Source of the DNA: Phycisphaerales bacterium
GTDB lineage: Bacteria > Planctomycetota > Phycisphaerae > UBA1845 > Fen-1342
Reading direction: 5' to 3'
NCBI GenBank assembly: GCA_016716475.1
Contig: JADJWG010000004.1
Coordinates: forward strand, 372,001-436,000
DNA length: 64,000 nucleotides
Position numbers and translations under genes: made by a program. Below the pieces are notes generated by a model. The model did no database searches. It saw nothing but the letters and a program-made list of their open reading frames with translations, and was not told the DNA's origin. Within the stretch, counting starts at the first letter, position 1. Each line of letters starts with the position of its first letter. Below, piece by piece: positions 53,450-61,837 of this stretch.

Positions 53450-54523
53450 ATGAAAACCGTCCCCGTGAACCTTGCGGACCGCTCATACCCAATCGTGATC
53501 GGTGACCATGCGCGGACCAAGTTGCGTGAGTGCAACAGCGTCCTGGCTGCTCCACAACTCGTGGTGATTGCCGACGACCGTGTCGCCAAACTGCATTTAC
53601 CAGCTTTGGTTACGGCGCTACCGGCGGAACCCCTCATACTGACTTTCCCGGCGGGTGAAGCCAGTAAGTCGCTTGCTGTTGCGGGACGGCTCTACGATCA
53701 GCTCGCAGAGGCCCGTGTAGAGCGGCGGGCCGTCATGGTGGCATTCGGAGGGGGAGTGGCCGGAGATCTGGCCGGCTTCGTCGCTGCGACCTGGCTCCGC
53801 GGTGTTCCCTTTGTCCAGGTGCCGACCACCCTTCTGGCGGCAGTCGATGCGGCCGTGGGGGGGAAAACCGGTCTGGACCTCCCGGCGGGGAAGAACCTTG
53901 TTGGGGCGTTTCACCAGCCCACGGGCGTGTATGTCGATCTTGCGTTCCTTGAGACCTTGCCAGAGCGCGATTACCGCGCCGGTCTGGCGGAAAGCGTCAA
54001 GCACGGCGCAATCCGCTCTGTTGAACTGCTGGAGTGGCACTCCACGCACGCCGAAGCCATCACCGCGCGCGACGGAGGCCGGCTCGAGGAGTTAATCGCC
54101 CGAAACTGCGAGATCAAGGCCGAGGTCGTGGCCCGCGACGAGCGCGAATCAGGTTTGCGCGCGATCCTGAATCACGGCCACACCATCGGCCACGCATTGG
54201 AGCATCTGCTCGATTATGAGTTGCGGCATGGTGAATGCGTCGCGCTAGGGATGCGCGTCGAAAACGAGCTTGCTGTGCAGCGGGGGCTACTGAGCGGTGC
54301 TGCTGCGCAGCAGATTGCTGAACTGCTACAGGCCCTGGGATTACCCTTACGACTCCAAAAACCGCTAGAACCCACCGCGGTCTGGGAGGCCTGCCAGGTA
54401 GATAAGAAGGTGCATGCCGGCGCGGTGAACTTTGTCCTATTACGGGGTTTGGGGCAAACGCAGAAGGTGGCGGATATCACCCCTGAGGAGGTTGTGCGGG
54501 CCCTGCGGTGTATCATGCCGTAA
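53450..54523 (+). CDS. aroB: 3-dehydroquinate synthase
   Basis: AroB closes DAHP to 3-dehydroquinate in the shikimate pathway using NAD and zinc. The 357-residue protein has GGGVAGDLAGFVAATWLRG, PTTLLAAVDAAVGGKTG, KNLVGAFHQP, and the zinc ligands in AESVKHGAI, LNHGHTIGHALE and HGECVALGM. Length is normal. It converges with the amidase gene. Confidence 0.97.
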   Translation: MKTVPVNLADRSYPIVIGDHARTKLRECNSVLAAPQLVVIADDRVAKLHLPALVTALPAEPLILTFPAGEASKSLAVAGRLYDQLAEARVERRAVMVAFGGGVAGDLAGFVAATWLRGVPFVQVPTTLLAAVDAAVGGKTGLDLPAGKNLVGAFHQPTGVYVDLAFLETLPERDYRAGLAESVKHGAIRSVELLEWHSTHAEAITARDGGRLEELIARNCEIKAEVVARDERESGLRAILNHGHTIGHALEHLLDYELRHGECVALGMRVENELAVQRGLLSGAAAQQIAELLQALGLPLRLQKPLEPTAVWEACQVDKKVHAGAVNFVLLRGLGQTQKVADITPEEVVRALRCIMP

Positions 54524-54569
54524 ACCGCATCCAACGGCCGGTCTATCTTTCCACCCATACGAGGGTGTG

Positions 54570-55298
54570 CTACGAGTTGAAGTACCGTGCAATGCCTTCG
54601 ACGATGGCGGTTGCCACGCGCCGCTGGTACGTCGGGTCGGCCAACAGGCGTGCTTCTCGACGGTTTGTCAGGAAACCGGTTTCGATCAGAACGGCTGGGC
54701 GGGAGTGGGCCACCAGCACACGGAAGCCGGCTGTCCGGACCCCGCGCGACTCAATTCCGGCACGCTCCAACGCTGCGGCAATCGCGTTTCCGGCTCTACG
54801 GCTCTGAGGCGAGGCGCTCCGGCTGATGTAAACGGTTGCTCCGCTGGCTTCAGCCCGGCTCGCAGCATCCGCGTGGATAGATACGAACAGGGCTGCACGG
54901 CGCTGCTCGGCGACGGAGGCGCGGGCGTCGAGCGTGAGGAAGCGGTCGTCTGCCCGGGTCATCACCACGCGGGCACCGCGCCCCTCCAGTTGCCGCGCGA
55001 TTTCGCGCGCGATCGCCAACACCACAACTTTCTCCGGTTGTGGTCCGACGCCCAATGCGCCGGGATCGCGCCCGCCGTGCCCGGCGTCGACGACAATCGT
55101 GACGTTAGGCAAGTCGCGTATCTGTGGCGGAGTGGGCTCCGCAATCACGGGTGGCGGGATCGGCAGGATCGGCTCCGGCTCGCGCGTACCGAGGACGGGC
55201 GACGGGGGCGGACCGAGAGGTGACGTGGGCTGGGGGCTCGCGCAGCCGATCGCAGCGAGCAGTACACCTACCGACAGTAAAGACGGAATTCGTTTCAC
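54570..55298 (-). CDS. N-acetylmuramoyl-L-alanine amidase lipoprotein
   Basis: The 242-residue protein has a lipoprotein signal (AAIGC, Cys about 19), a Pro-rich linker and an Amidase_3 domain (about 65-240). The domain shows zinc ligands in IVVDAGHGGRDPGA, VSIHADA and the catalytic Glu in AVLIETGFLTN. It cuts the peptide side chain from murein, probably in the periplasm and anchored to a membrane. A linker this rich in Pro is common for cell-wall spanning. Confidence 0.93.
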   Translation of the reverse strand: MKRIPSLLSVGVLLAAIGCASPQPTSPLGPPPSPVLGTREPEPILPIPPPVIAEPTPPQIRDLPNVTIVVDAGHGGRDPGALGVGPQPEKVVVLAIAREIARQLEGRGARVVMTRADDRFLTLDARASVAEQRRAALFVSIHADAASRAEASGATVYISRSASPQSRRAGNAIAAALERAGIESRGVRTAGFRVLVAHSRPAVLIETGFLTNRREARLLADPTYQRRVATAIVEGIARYFNS

Positions 55299-55369
55299 GA
55301 ACGCGATAGTATCGCTGGCTCTCGGCCTCGCAACTTCGTGGAGGGCGGATTTGGCAAGAGTAGCATGGG

Positions 55370-55663
55370 TCAGGGAGTGAGGGTCGGCGGTCCCTGGCCG
55401 GCACGGCGTTCGAGTTTACCGTCGCTATTACGCACGTACTTTGTGAAACCCAACTCACCGAGCTTGCGGTCGTCTTTCAGGGTGCGGTTAAGCTTCATAT
55501 CGGAGAAACGTCCCGCAACCCGTGGCACGCTGATCAAGCGTTGGACCGGTTCGCCGGTTTCGGGATGGTGGGTCAGCGGTGCGGCGTGGATGCTCTGCTG
55601 GATCTCGAACCGCCGACCGGCGCTGCCGTCAGCCCGGACAATTTCATACTCATAGATCGGCAT
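55370..55663 (-). CDS. FmdB-like protein without zinc cysteines
   Basis: The 97-residue protein starts MPIYEYEIVRADGSAGRRFE, clearly the FmdB start. The spacing then follows the family (HPETGEPVQRLIS in place of CPxCG...), but there is no cysteine in the protein, so the zinc ribbon is lost. ATG 55663 is favoured because GGAG lies 9 bases upstream. It sits just downstream of the Fur gene on the same strand (94-bp gap). Function unknown. Confidence 0.75.
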   Translation of the reverse strand: MPIYEYEIVRADGSAGRRFEIQQSIHAAPLTHHPETGEPVQRLISVPRVAGRFSDMKLNRTLKDDRKLGELGFTKYVRNSDGKLERRAGQGPPTLTP

Positions 55664-55757
55664 CGGCACGCTCCGGAAACCTTCGTCGGCGCGCCGCGAG
55701 TCCGTCTACACCGCTGTTGCACCGCATCCAGATGGATAGCGCGCCTTGCACCATTCT

Positions 55758-56216
55758 TCAACGTTCGGCCGACACGTAGCGCGGTTGTCGGAAACGCACA
55801 CTGGGTCGGGACACCTCTTCCACGGCCTGGCGCCCTGATACCTGGGCAAGCTCGCATTCGTTGCAACGGCCGTAAAGTACCAGGTCGTGAGTTTCGAGTT
55901 CGAAACCGTCTGGGATCAACGCGTCGAGCAGGACACGTGAGCATGGCACCTCGAATGCCCGCCCACAGGTGTTGCAGTAGAAATGATGGTGAGCCGGACG
56001 GTTGGCCAGCTCGTAGCGCGGGGGCATGGCCGGAAGCTTCACAATCCTGAGCCAGTCCTCGGCAACAAGATCCTTGAGGGCGCGATAAACGGTCGCAATG
56101 CCGAGACTGGGGTGATACCGTTTCGCGGCGGCCAGAACTTCCTCGGTACTGAGGGGGCGATCGGTACGGTCGAATGCGAGCCGGATGGCGCGGCGCTGAG
56201 ATGTGTTGCGCTGCAT
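55758..56216 (-). CDS. Fur-family metal-dependent repressor
   Basis: The 152-residue protein has a winged-helix N-terminal domain (ATVYRALKDLVAEDWL) and a metal-binding C-terminal domain with HHHFYCNTCG and a second CxxC (GRCNEC), giving the structural zinc site. It may be Fur, PerR or Zur; the regulatory-site residues do not decide between them. ATG 56216 has GGAGGACCTG upstream. A palindrome just upstream suggests autoregulation. Confidence 0.92.
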   Translation of the reverse strand: MQRNTSQRRAIRLAFDRTDRPLSTEEVLAAAKRYHPSLGIATVYRALKDLVAEDWLRIVKLPAMPPRYELANRPAHHHFYCNTCGRAFEVPCSRVLLDALIPDGFELETHDLVLYGRCNECELAQVSGRQAVEEVSRPSVRFRQPRYVSAER

Positions 56217-56245
56217 CAGGTCCTCCAGCACCCCGGAACAGGATG

Positions 56246-56287
56246 ATACTGATTTCCATATATCAGAGTATTCTATTCCGATGACAA
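56246..56287 (-). promoter_or_regulatory. Candidate promoter and Fur-type operator
   Basis: On the minus strand TTGTCA (56282-56287) precedes an AT-rich palindrome (56246-56271: ATACTGAT and ATCAGAGTAT around TTCCATAT), 30-55 bp before the Fur start. It resembles a Fur/PerR box placed over a promoter. The match to any one consensus is loose. Confidence 0.45.
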
Positions 56288-56480
56288 GGTCCAGCAGGGC
56301 AGGGGGTGATTTTCGTGAATCGGTCGAAATTATCTTCTGATGCAGGGTGTGGAAATGGTTTCAGCAGGGTAACCTTGCCATTCGGTTACACGTTGACGAA
56401 GGAGTGTCGCGTGCTGCCGCTCACTTCCAACCCGGACCCGCTCTTGCCGTCCATGCCGGTCCGCTCAAGGTGCCTGCCCC

Positions 56481-57206
56481 ATGAAATCCAGCAAACTCCG
56501 TCGCCGCATTGCCTCCGAAGCCGCGCGCCTCATGTACGAGGAAGGTGCGGCCCTGATCGCCGACGCCCGGCGTAAGGCCGCCTGGCGCTTCGGCGTGCAC
56601 CTGCGCACCCAGCCGCATCAGCTCCCCTCCGACGCCGAGATCGAGTTGGAGATGGCGGCGTACACCCAGCGGCAGGCCGCTACGGCGGCCCCCGTTTCAC
56701 CGGGCGATAGCGGCGGCGGTCCGGCGTTGTTGCATGCCGATCCGTTTCTCGTGTGGGCGCTGCTGTTGCCACCCCTTGAAGCCGTTCGGCAGGACGTGCG
56801 ACTGCACCCGGAGGGGGATGCTCTGTTCCACTCTCTGCAAGCGTTTGAACTGGCTCGAAGCGAGTGTCCCTATGATGCGGAGTTGGTTGCTGCGGCCCTG
56901 CTGCACGATGTGGGCAAGGCAATCGATCCGACGGATCACGTGGCAGCCGGACTCGACGCTCTGCACGGAACACTGACGGAACGCGAGGAATTCCTGATTG
57001 CACACCACATGGATGCGCTGGCTTACCGGCAGGGAACCCTGGGGGCGAAGTTGCGGCGCCGGTTGCGTGCCTCGGAGTGGTTCGACGACCTGCTACTGCT
57101 GCGCGCCATTGATGATCGCGCGCGCGTGCCCGGCGCACCGGTCGGTACGGTGACCGAGGCGCTGGAATGGCTGCAATGTTTCGAACAGGAGGTCGAGGCG
57201 GCCTGA
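56481..57206 (+). CDS. HD-domain metal-dependent hydrolase
   Basis: The 241-residue protein has a helical N-terminal region (1-85) and an HD domain (about 110-200) with HSLQAFELAR, the core ALLHDVGKAI and a later IAHHMDAL. HD hydrolases remove phosphates from nucleotides or cyclic nucleotides; the substrate is not shown. The start has no close competitor. It stands between Fur and the oxidoreductase gene, converging with the latter. Confidence 0.87.
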   Translation: MKSSKLRRRIASEAARLMYEEGAALIADARRKAAWRFGVHLRTQPHQLPSDAEIELEMAAYTQRQAATAAPVSPGDSGGGPALLHADPFLVWALLLPPLEAVRQDVRLHPEGDALFHSLQAFELARSECPYDAELVAAALLHDVGKAIDPTDHVAAGLDALHGTLTEREEFLIAHHMDALAYRQGTLGAKLRRRLRASEWFDDLLLLRAIDDRARVPGAPVGTVTEALEWLQCFEQEVEAA

Positions 57207-57229
57207 ATCGTGTTGCGTCACCTCTGCCA

Positions 57230-58237
57230 CTACCGCGAGACGACGATCTTGCCGAAATGCGCCCCGCTCTCCATGCAACGGAACGCGGCCGGGAGTTCAT
57301 CAAAACCGAAACGACGGTCGATCACCGGTGCGATTTGGTGCGTTTCGAGGAAGCGGATGAGTTCCTGAAAGGCCGCCCGCGAGTCCACCATGATGCCGTG
57401 GATTTGCAGCCGCTTCATGAGGATCAGCCCGGTGGTCACCCCACCCTGCCGGCCCGTCAAGGCGCCCAAGAGCGCGATGATACCACCCGCCCGCGTAGCC
57501 CGCATGGACAGATCGAGTGTGCCCGGGCCAGCGGTTTCGACGGTTACGTCGACACCCAGTCCGTCCGTGCGCCGCAGCACCTCGGCGTCCCACTCCGGCG
57601 TGGTGCGATAGTTGATGAGTCCGTCTGCCCCCAGCGCCCGGCAGCGCTCGAGCTTCGCGTCGCTGCTGCTCGTGATCAAGACCCGGGCACCCAGTGCCTT
57701 GGCCAATTGAAGCGTGAAGATCGCGACGCCGCCTGTGCCGAGCGTCAGGACCGTCTGTCCCGATTGCAAGTCGGCCACGGTGTGTAGTGCGCTCCACGCA
57801 GTCAATGCGGCAATCGGTAGAGTCGCCGCTTGTTCCATGGTGTAACCCGCCGGCAGCGGAAGCACGGCTTCGGCCGGCAGCACCACCCGCTCGGTCGCGA
57901 GGCCCTCGCCCGGAGTGCCAAGCGCGGAGTTCGGGACATCGCCGCGAAACGGGCCGTCAATCCACCCCGGCAGGAAGTGGGACACGACCTCCTCACCCAC
58001 CCGGACGCGCGTCACGCCCGTGCCTACCGCGGTTACCACCCCGGCTCCGTCACTGATCGGTGTGGCGGGCAACTTGAGACGGGGGTTGTACAGCCCCTTC
58101 ACGACCATCAGATCGCGATAATTCAGACTCAGTGCCCGCACGTCGACGACAATTTCGCCTGGGCCAGGCACCGGCTCAGGAAGATCGCAGAGTTGCAAAT
58201 GCTCGCAACCAAACTGGTGAAAGCACCATGTACGCAT
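57230..58237 (-). CDS. Zinc-free MDR alcohol dehydrogenase/quinone oxidoreductase
   Basis: The 335-residue protein starts MRTWCFHQFGCEHLQLC (ATG 58237, GGGAG upstream). It has a GroES-like N-terminal domain with PISDGAGVVTAVG and a Rossmann domain with LTLGTGGVAIFTLQLAKALGA. The cysteine and histidine ligands of classical alcohol dehydrogenase are not arranged as expected, so it is likely an NADPH quinone reductase-type enzyme. Substrate unknown. Confidence 0.9.
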   Translation of the reverse strand: MRTWCFHQFGCEHLQLCDLPEPVPGPGEIVVDVRALSLNYRDLMVVKGLYNPRLKLPATPISDGAGVVTAVGTGVTRVRVGEEVVSHFLPGWIDGPFRGDVPNSALGTPGEGLATERVVLPAEAVLPLPAGYTMEQAATLPIAALTAWSALHTVADLQSGQTVLTLGTGGVAIFTLQLAKALGARVLITSSSDAKLERCRALGADGLINYRTTPEWDAEVLRRTDGLGVDVTVETAGPGTLDLSMRATRAGGIIALLGALTGRQGGVTTGLILMKRLQIHGIMVDSRAAFQELIRFLETHQIAPVIDRRFGFDELPAAFRCMESGAHFGKIVVSR

Positions 58238-58268
58238 TGGGGGCTCCCTTGCCGGTCGCACCGGCCCA

Positions 58269-58931
58269 CTACCCCTGGCTCGCGAAGCGGACGAGATCCA
58301 GCTCGCGGCCGAGCACCATGAGGGTTTCGGCCGGCTGAATCCGCTTGTCCGCCAGAGGGAGGAAGTGGAAGTGTTCCTCTGTCGGGTTGCGGTAAGCGAG
58401 TACGAGCAGATCGTAGCGCGAACGCAGGTCGAGTTCCGCCAGCGACTTGCCCACGGTCTTCTTCGGCACGTCAATCTCCATGATGCGGTAATCATCCGCA
58501 AGGGGAAAGACGTCACGGATGTCGGGGTTGGCGATCCGACGCCCGAGGCGATCGGCGGCCTCACGCTCCGCGAAGATGGCTTCGGTGGCGCCGACTGCGA
58601 GGAGGATCCGGGCGTGATCATCGGTCGTGGCCGTCGAACGGATGATGGGGATGCCGATTTTCCGCAGGTGCAGGGCGCAGAGGATGCTCGGTTCGACATT
58701 GCTCTCACCGAGGCATATGACGGCCTCGCGAACCGAGGCGGTGAGTACGCCGGAAAGCATGGCGAAGTTGCGGGCGTCGCCGATCAGCGCGCGGTGTACG
58801 TCGTCCCGGATTTGCTCCACACGCGCCTCGTTGACGTCGATTGCCAGCACCTCGCAACCAAGCTTCACCAGCGCACGGGAGAGGTGCATGCCGAATTGTC
58901 CGAGACCGATGACGCAGACCTGTCGTGCCAT
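58269..58931 (-). CDS. ktrA: KtrA-type potassium channel regulatory subunit
   Basis: The 220-residue protein is a single RCK unit: a Rossmann RCK_N domain with VIGLGQFGMHLSRAL and the acidic end VLAIDVNEARVEQI, then an RCK_C domain (about 135-220). It gates KtrB in response to ATP/ADP or c-di-AMP. It lies 19 bp after the KtrB-like gene, so the two form an operon. Confidence 0.93.
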   Translation of the reverse strand: MARQVCVIGLGQFGMHLSRALVKLGCEVLAIDVNEARVEQIRDDVHRALIGDARNFAMLSGVLTASVREAVICLGESNVEPSILCALHLRKIGIPIIRSTATTDDHARILLAVGATEAIFAEREAADRLGRRIANPDIRDVFPLADDYRIMEIDVPKKTVGKSLAELDLRSRYDLLVLAYRNPTEEHFHFLPLADKRIQPAETLMVLGRELDLVRFASQG

Positions 58932-58950
58932 GGCGGTGGTACCTTCGCGA

Positions 58951-60294
58951 CTAGCCGAGCATCAGGCGCTCGCGCGGGTAATGGTATAGCGTGCGGGGGG
59001 GACGCAGAACGGCCAATGCTACCGTCAGCGCCCCAAGCCGGCCGACGAACATGGTGAGGATAATCCAGCCCTTGCCGGCGGCGGAAAGGGTGGGTGTGAC
59101 GCCCGCCGACAGGCCCACCGTCCCGAAGGCCGAGAACTGCTCGAAGACCAGGAACTCGAAGTTCGCACCCGGCTGTTGGCCCTCGCTGATCGACAGGATG
59201 ACCAGTCCGATGATGTTCCACGCGCCGGCCACGGAGAGCAGGAGCGTGGCCCGCCGGACGATATCGTTCGGAATCACGCGCTGACCGAGCACGACGTCAT
59301 CGCGTCCGGTGAGCCGCGCCCACAGCCGCGCGGCCCACACCGCAGCGGTGGTGGTCTTCACTCCGCCTGCGCACGAACCGGGCGAACCGCCGATGAACAT
59401 GAGCGCCATGAGTAGCAGCAGGGCCGCCATTGGTAGGCCGGCGATGTCGATCGTGTTGAATCCCGCCGTACGGGCCGTGACGGACTGAAAGAGGGCATCG
59501 AGGGCCTGCCGGCCGTAACCGGTTTCTGAGCTGGGCATCCGCAACAGGAACAGTGCTGCCGCGCCACCAAACAGCAATCCCGCGCTGACGCCGAGGACGA
59601 CACGGGTTTGGAGTGTCCAGCGCACCGTGCTCTGCGGACGCCGCCGTACGGCGCGCGTCGTACGGCTGGTAACCTCGATGAGGACGCTGTAGCCCAGCCC
59701 ACCGACGACGATCAGCACCATCACCGTGCCGAGGAACACCGGGGCGTCGGCAAAGCGCATGAGACTGTCTGGGTAGACGGAGAAGCCGGCGTTACAGAAA
59801 GCGGAAATTGACAGGAAGGTCGCCTCGAACAAGCCACCCGCTTCCCGCGCTTGCAGTTCACGATAGAGGAGCAGTGCGCCGCCAGCTTCGAACGCCAGTG
59901 TCAGCAGCAGAATGTAGCGCAGGGCACGCCCGAGATTGCCCGCCGCCTGCGACTCGAAGTAGGCGCTCTGCACCGCCGCCTGGGAGACGAAAGTCATCCG
60001 TTTGCGGAACAGTTGAGCAGCCAGCACTCCAAAGCTCATGATGCCGAGTCCGCCCAACTGGAACAGCACCATGATGACCGTGAGGCCGAAGCGCGAATAG
60101 ACCGTCGGTGGATCGACCGTCACGAGTCCCGTGACGCATACTGCCGAGGTAGCGGTAAACCAGAGATCCAGCAGGGGGATCGGGTCGCCGGCTTGTGCGG
60201 CCGGCAGTGCGAGCAGGCCCGTACCGACCACGATCAACGTCGCGAAGCTCAGCACCAGCAGCGCTTCGGGGCGGGATAGCAGCTTACGCCACAC
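58951..60294 (-). CDS. ktrB: KtrB/TrkH-type potassium uptake channel
   Basis: The 447-residue protein has about ten membrane segments and four selectivity-filter-like loops: ATSAVCVTGL, ISAFCNAGFS, VTARTAGFNT and FGTVGLSAG. It moves K+ into the cell with the regulatory subunit encoded downstream. The start is a GTG at 60294. Size and loops favour KtrB over the longer TrkH. Confidence 0.94.
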   Translation of the reverse strand: MWRKLLSRPEALLVLSFATLIVVGTGLLALPAAQAGDPIPLLDLWFTATSAVCVTGLVTVDPPTVYSRFGLTVIMVLFQLGGLGIMSFGVLAAQLFRKRMTFVSQAAVQSAYFESQAAGNLGRALRYILLLTLAFEAGGALLLYRELQAREAGGLFEATFLSISAFCNAGFSVYPDSLMRFADAPVFLGTVMVLIVVGGLGYSVLIEVTSRTTRAVRRRPQSTVRWTLQTRVVLGVSAGLLFGGAAALFLLRMPSSETGYGRQALDALFQSVTARTAGFNTIDIAGLPMAALLLLMALMFIGGSPGSCAGGVKTTTAAVWAARLWARLTGRDDVVLGQRVIPNDIVRRATLLLSVAGAWNIIGLVILSISEGQQPGANFEFLVFEQFSAFGTVGLSAGVTPTLSAAGKGWIILTMFVGRLGALTVALAVLRPPRTLYHYPRERLMLG

Positions 60295-60508
60295 GGGGGT
60301 GTTCTACTCCTCGGCGCGGGCGGCGGCACGCGCAGCCGGCACGGAAGCACGATAAGATACCACGCCATCGGCCGGGCCGCACGGATTCGGCGAGTTGCGT
60401 CGCCGCGCCAGACAGCTAAGCTGATAGAGGGCCCGGCGGCGGACGTGCTCATGCCGTCCCGCCGTGAACCCCTTGGCCGCGTAAGTTGATTCGGACCGGA
60501 GGTTTCCC

Positions 60509-61351
60509 ATGCGCACCATCGTCCTGCTCACCACACTGCTCTTTGGCAGCACCCTCGCCACGGCCCAAGGGGTCCAGGCCGCGCCTCGGCCGCAGCGCCC
60601 GGCGCTTACGCAGACCGCCCCCACGGGGGAGCAGTTGCTGCTTTGGGTGTGCCGGCAATTGCAACTCGACGACGACCAGATGGCCCAGGCCCGTGACCTG
60701 CTCGACATCTACAAGGCCACCGCCGAAGCCGAGAACCCGCTCGCCTTCCTTGAGGAGATGCAACGACTGGTTGCGCAGCGTGATGCCGCCAACCAGGAGG
60801 GTGACCAGGTCCGGGCCGCCCAGATTCAGAAGCAACTTCAGGAGATGCGGCCGGGGATGGCCGCGGAAGAAGAGTTCTTCCAAAACCTGACCCTGATCCT
60901 GTCCGATACGCAGTTGGCCCAGTTGCCGGCGATCCGTGAGCGGGCGAAGACGGTGAAGGATATCACGCTGCGGCCCGTGCATGCACTCTTGGCGGTGCGT
61001 GCATCCGATCTCACCCAGGAGCAGCACCGGAACGTGGAAGTGGTGCTGGCGAAGTTCCGTGCCCAGGCCCCCGCGCTGCGCAGCGACGAAGCCCGTCCCA
61101 ACGACGAGGCGGTCGAGCAGCTCATTCGGGATCTCCGCGCGGTGCTGACACCGGCGCAGGTACGCGGGTACGACGAGCGCATTGCGGCTCTGCGGGCGGA
61201 GGTGCCTGAGGCCCAACCTGTGCGGCTTGATCCGCGGCCGGCGGCCGGCGCCGATGCTCGTGTCGAGCGTGGTGCCGTAGCACCTGCCACGACGCTGCAA
61301 GCACAGCCGGAAAGTGTTGAGGCCTCCCCGGCTGAGCAGCCCAGGGATTAG
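60509..61351 (+). CDS. Secreted helical protein, Spy/CpxP-like motifs
   Basis: The 280-residue protein has a signal peptide (cleavage near TLATAQG) and a mostly helical body with LQLDDDQMAQARDLLDIYKATAEA, an LTQEQHRNVEVVLAKFRA repeat and LTPAQVRGYDERIAAL. These LTxxQ-type stretches resemble periplasmic Spy/CpxP chaperones and are frequent in planctomycete secreted proteins. The C-terminal 60 residues are low complexity Ala/Pro/Glu. No firm family. Confidence 0.75.
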   Translation: MRTIVLLTTLLFGSTLATAQGVQAAPRPQRPALTQTAPTGEQLLLWVCRQLQLDDDQMAQARDLLDIYKATAEAENPLAFLEEMQRLVAQRDAANQEGDQVRAAQIQKQLQEMRPGMAAEEEFFQNLTLILSDTQLAQLPAIRERAKTVKDITLRPVHALLAVRASDLTQEQHRNVEVVLAKFRAQAPALRSDEARPNDEAVEQLIRDLRAVLTPAQVRGYDERIAALRAEVPEAQPVRLDPRPAAGADARVERGAVAPATTLQAQPESVEASPAEQPRD

Positions 61352-61364
61352 CAGCGATCCGGGA

Positions 61365-61399
61365 ACCTCTCCTCCCCCCAGGAGGGGTTAGAGAGAGGT
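61365..61399. terminator. Hairpin after the secreted helical protein gene
   Basis: ACCTCTCcTCC...GAGGGGTTAGAGAGAGGT forms a long imperfect stem starting 14 bp past the stop. No T-run follows. It belongs to the same type as the palindrome at 8825-8856, so it may be a dispersed repeat. Confidence 0.45.
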
Positions 61400-61837
61400 C
61401 GAGAATTCGCGGATAGAGACCCTTGTATTTTGAAGTACAAGCCAGACGGGGGCCTGCGGTCGTCGGGTGAGACCACCCACCGTGGAGTTCACTACGCGGC
61501 GGGGGCGGCACAGCGACTGCCGGAATCGTGGGGCTCCAGGAGTCCTCGGCAAGTCGCGGGGGGCGGTTGCTCGCGGTACGGACCGCCGCTAAGGTGCCCG
61601 GTTACGCCTGCTACGCACGCGGTGGCGCGCCGCCTGCGACGGGCTCTGGAGCGCCCCTGACCCCATGAGGCCGCACGCCTTGCTTATGTTTGCCCCCGCG
61701 GGGCCGGTACTTCCGAATCTCGGTGGCCCGCACGTCTGCAGAGGTGAGACTTTCGCGACCCGCCGCAGACGCAGTGTGGTTGATTGCAGTGTTGGGCTGG
61801 TCGACCGGGCGGCGCGGCACTTCGGGCGGGTGTGGCG
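61400..61837. other. Non-coding gap before the ABC exporter
   Basis: About 440 bp without a believable gene; short frames here do not resemble known proteins. A frame in line with the exporter opens at 61784 but begins outside the family. No promoter was clear. Confidence 0.35.
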
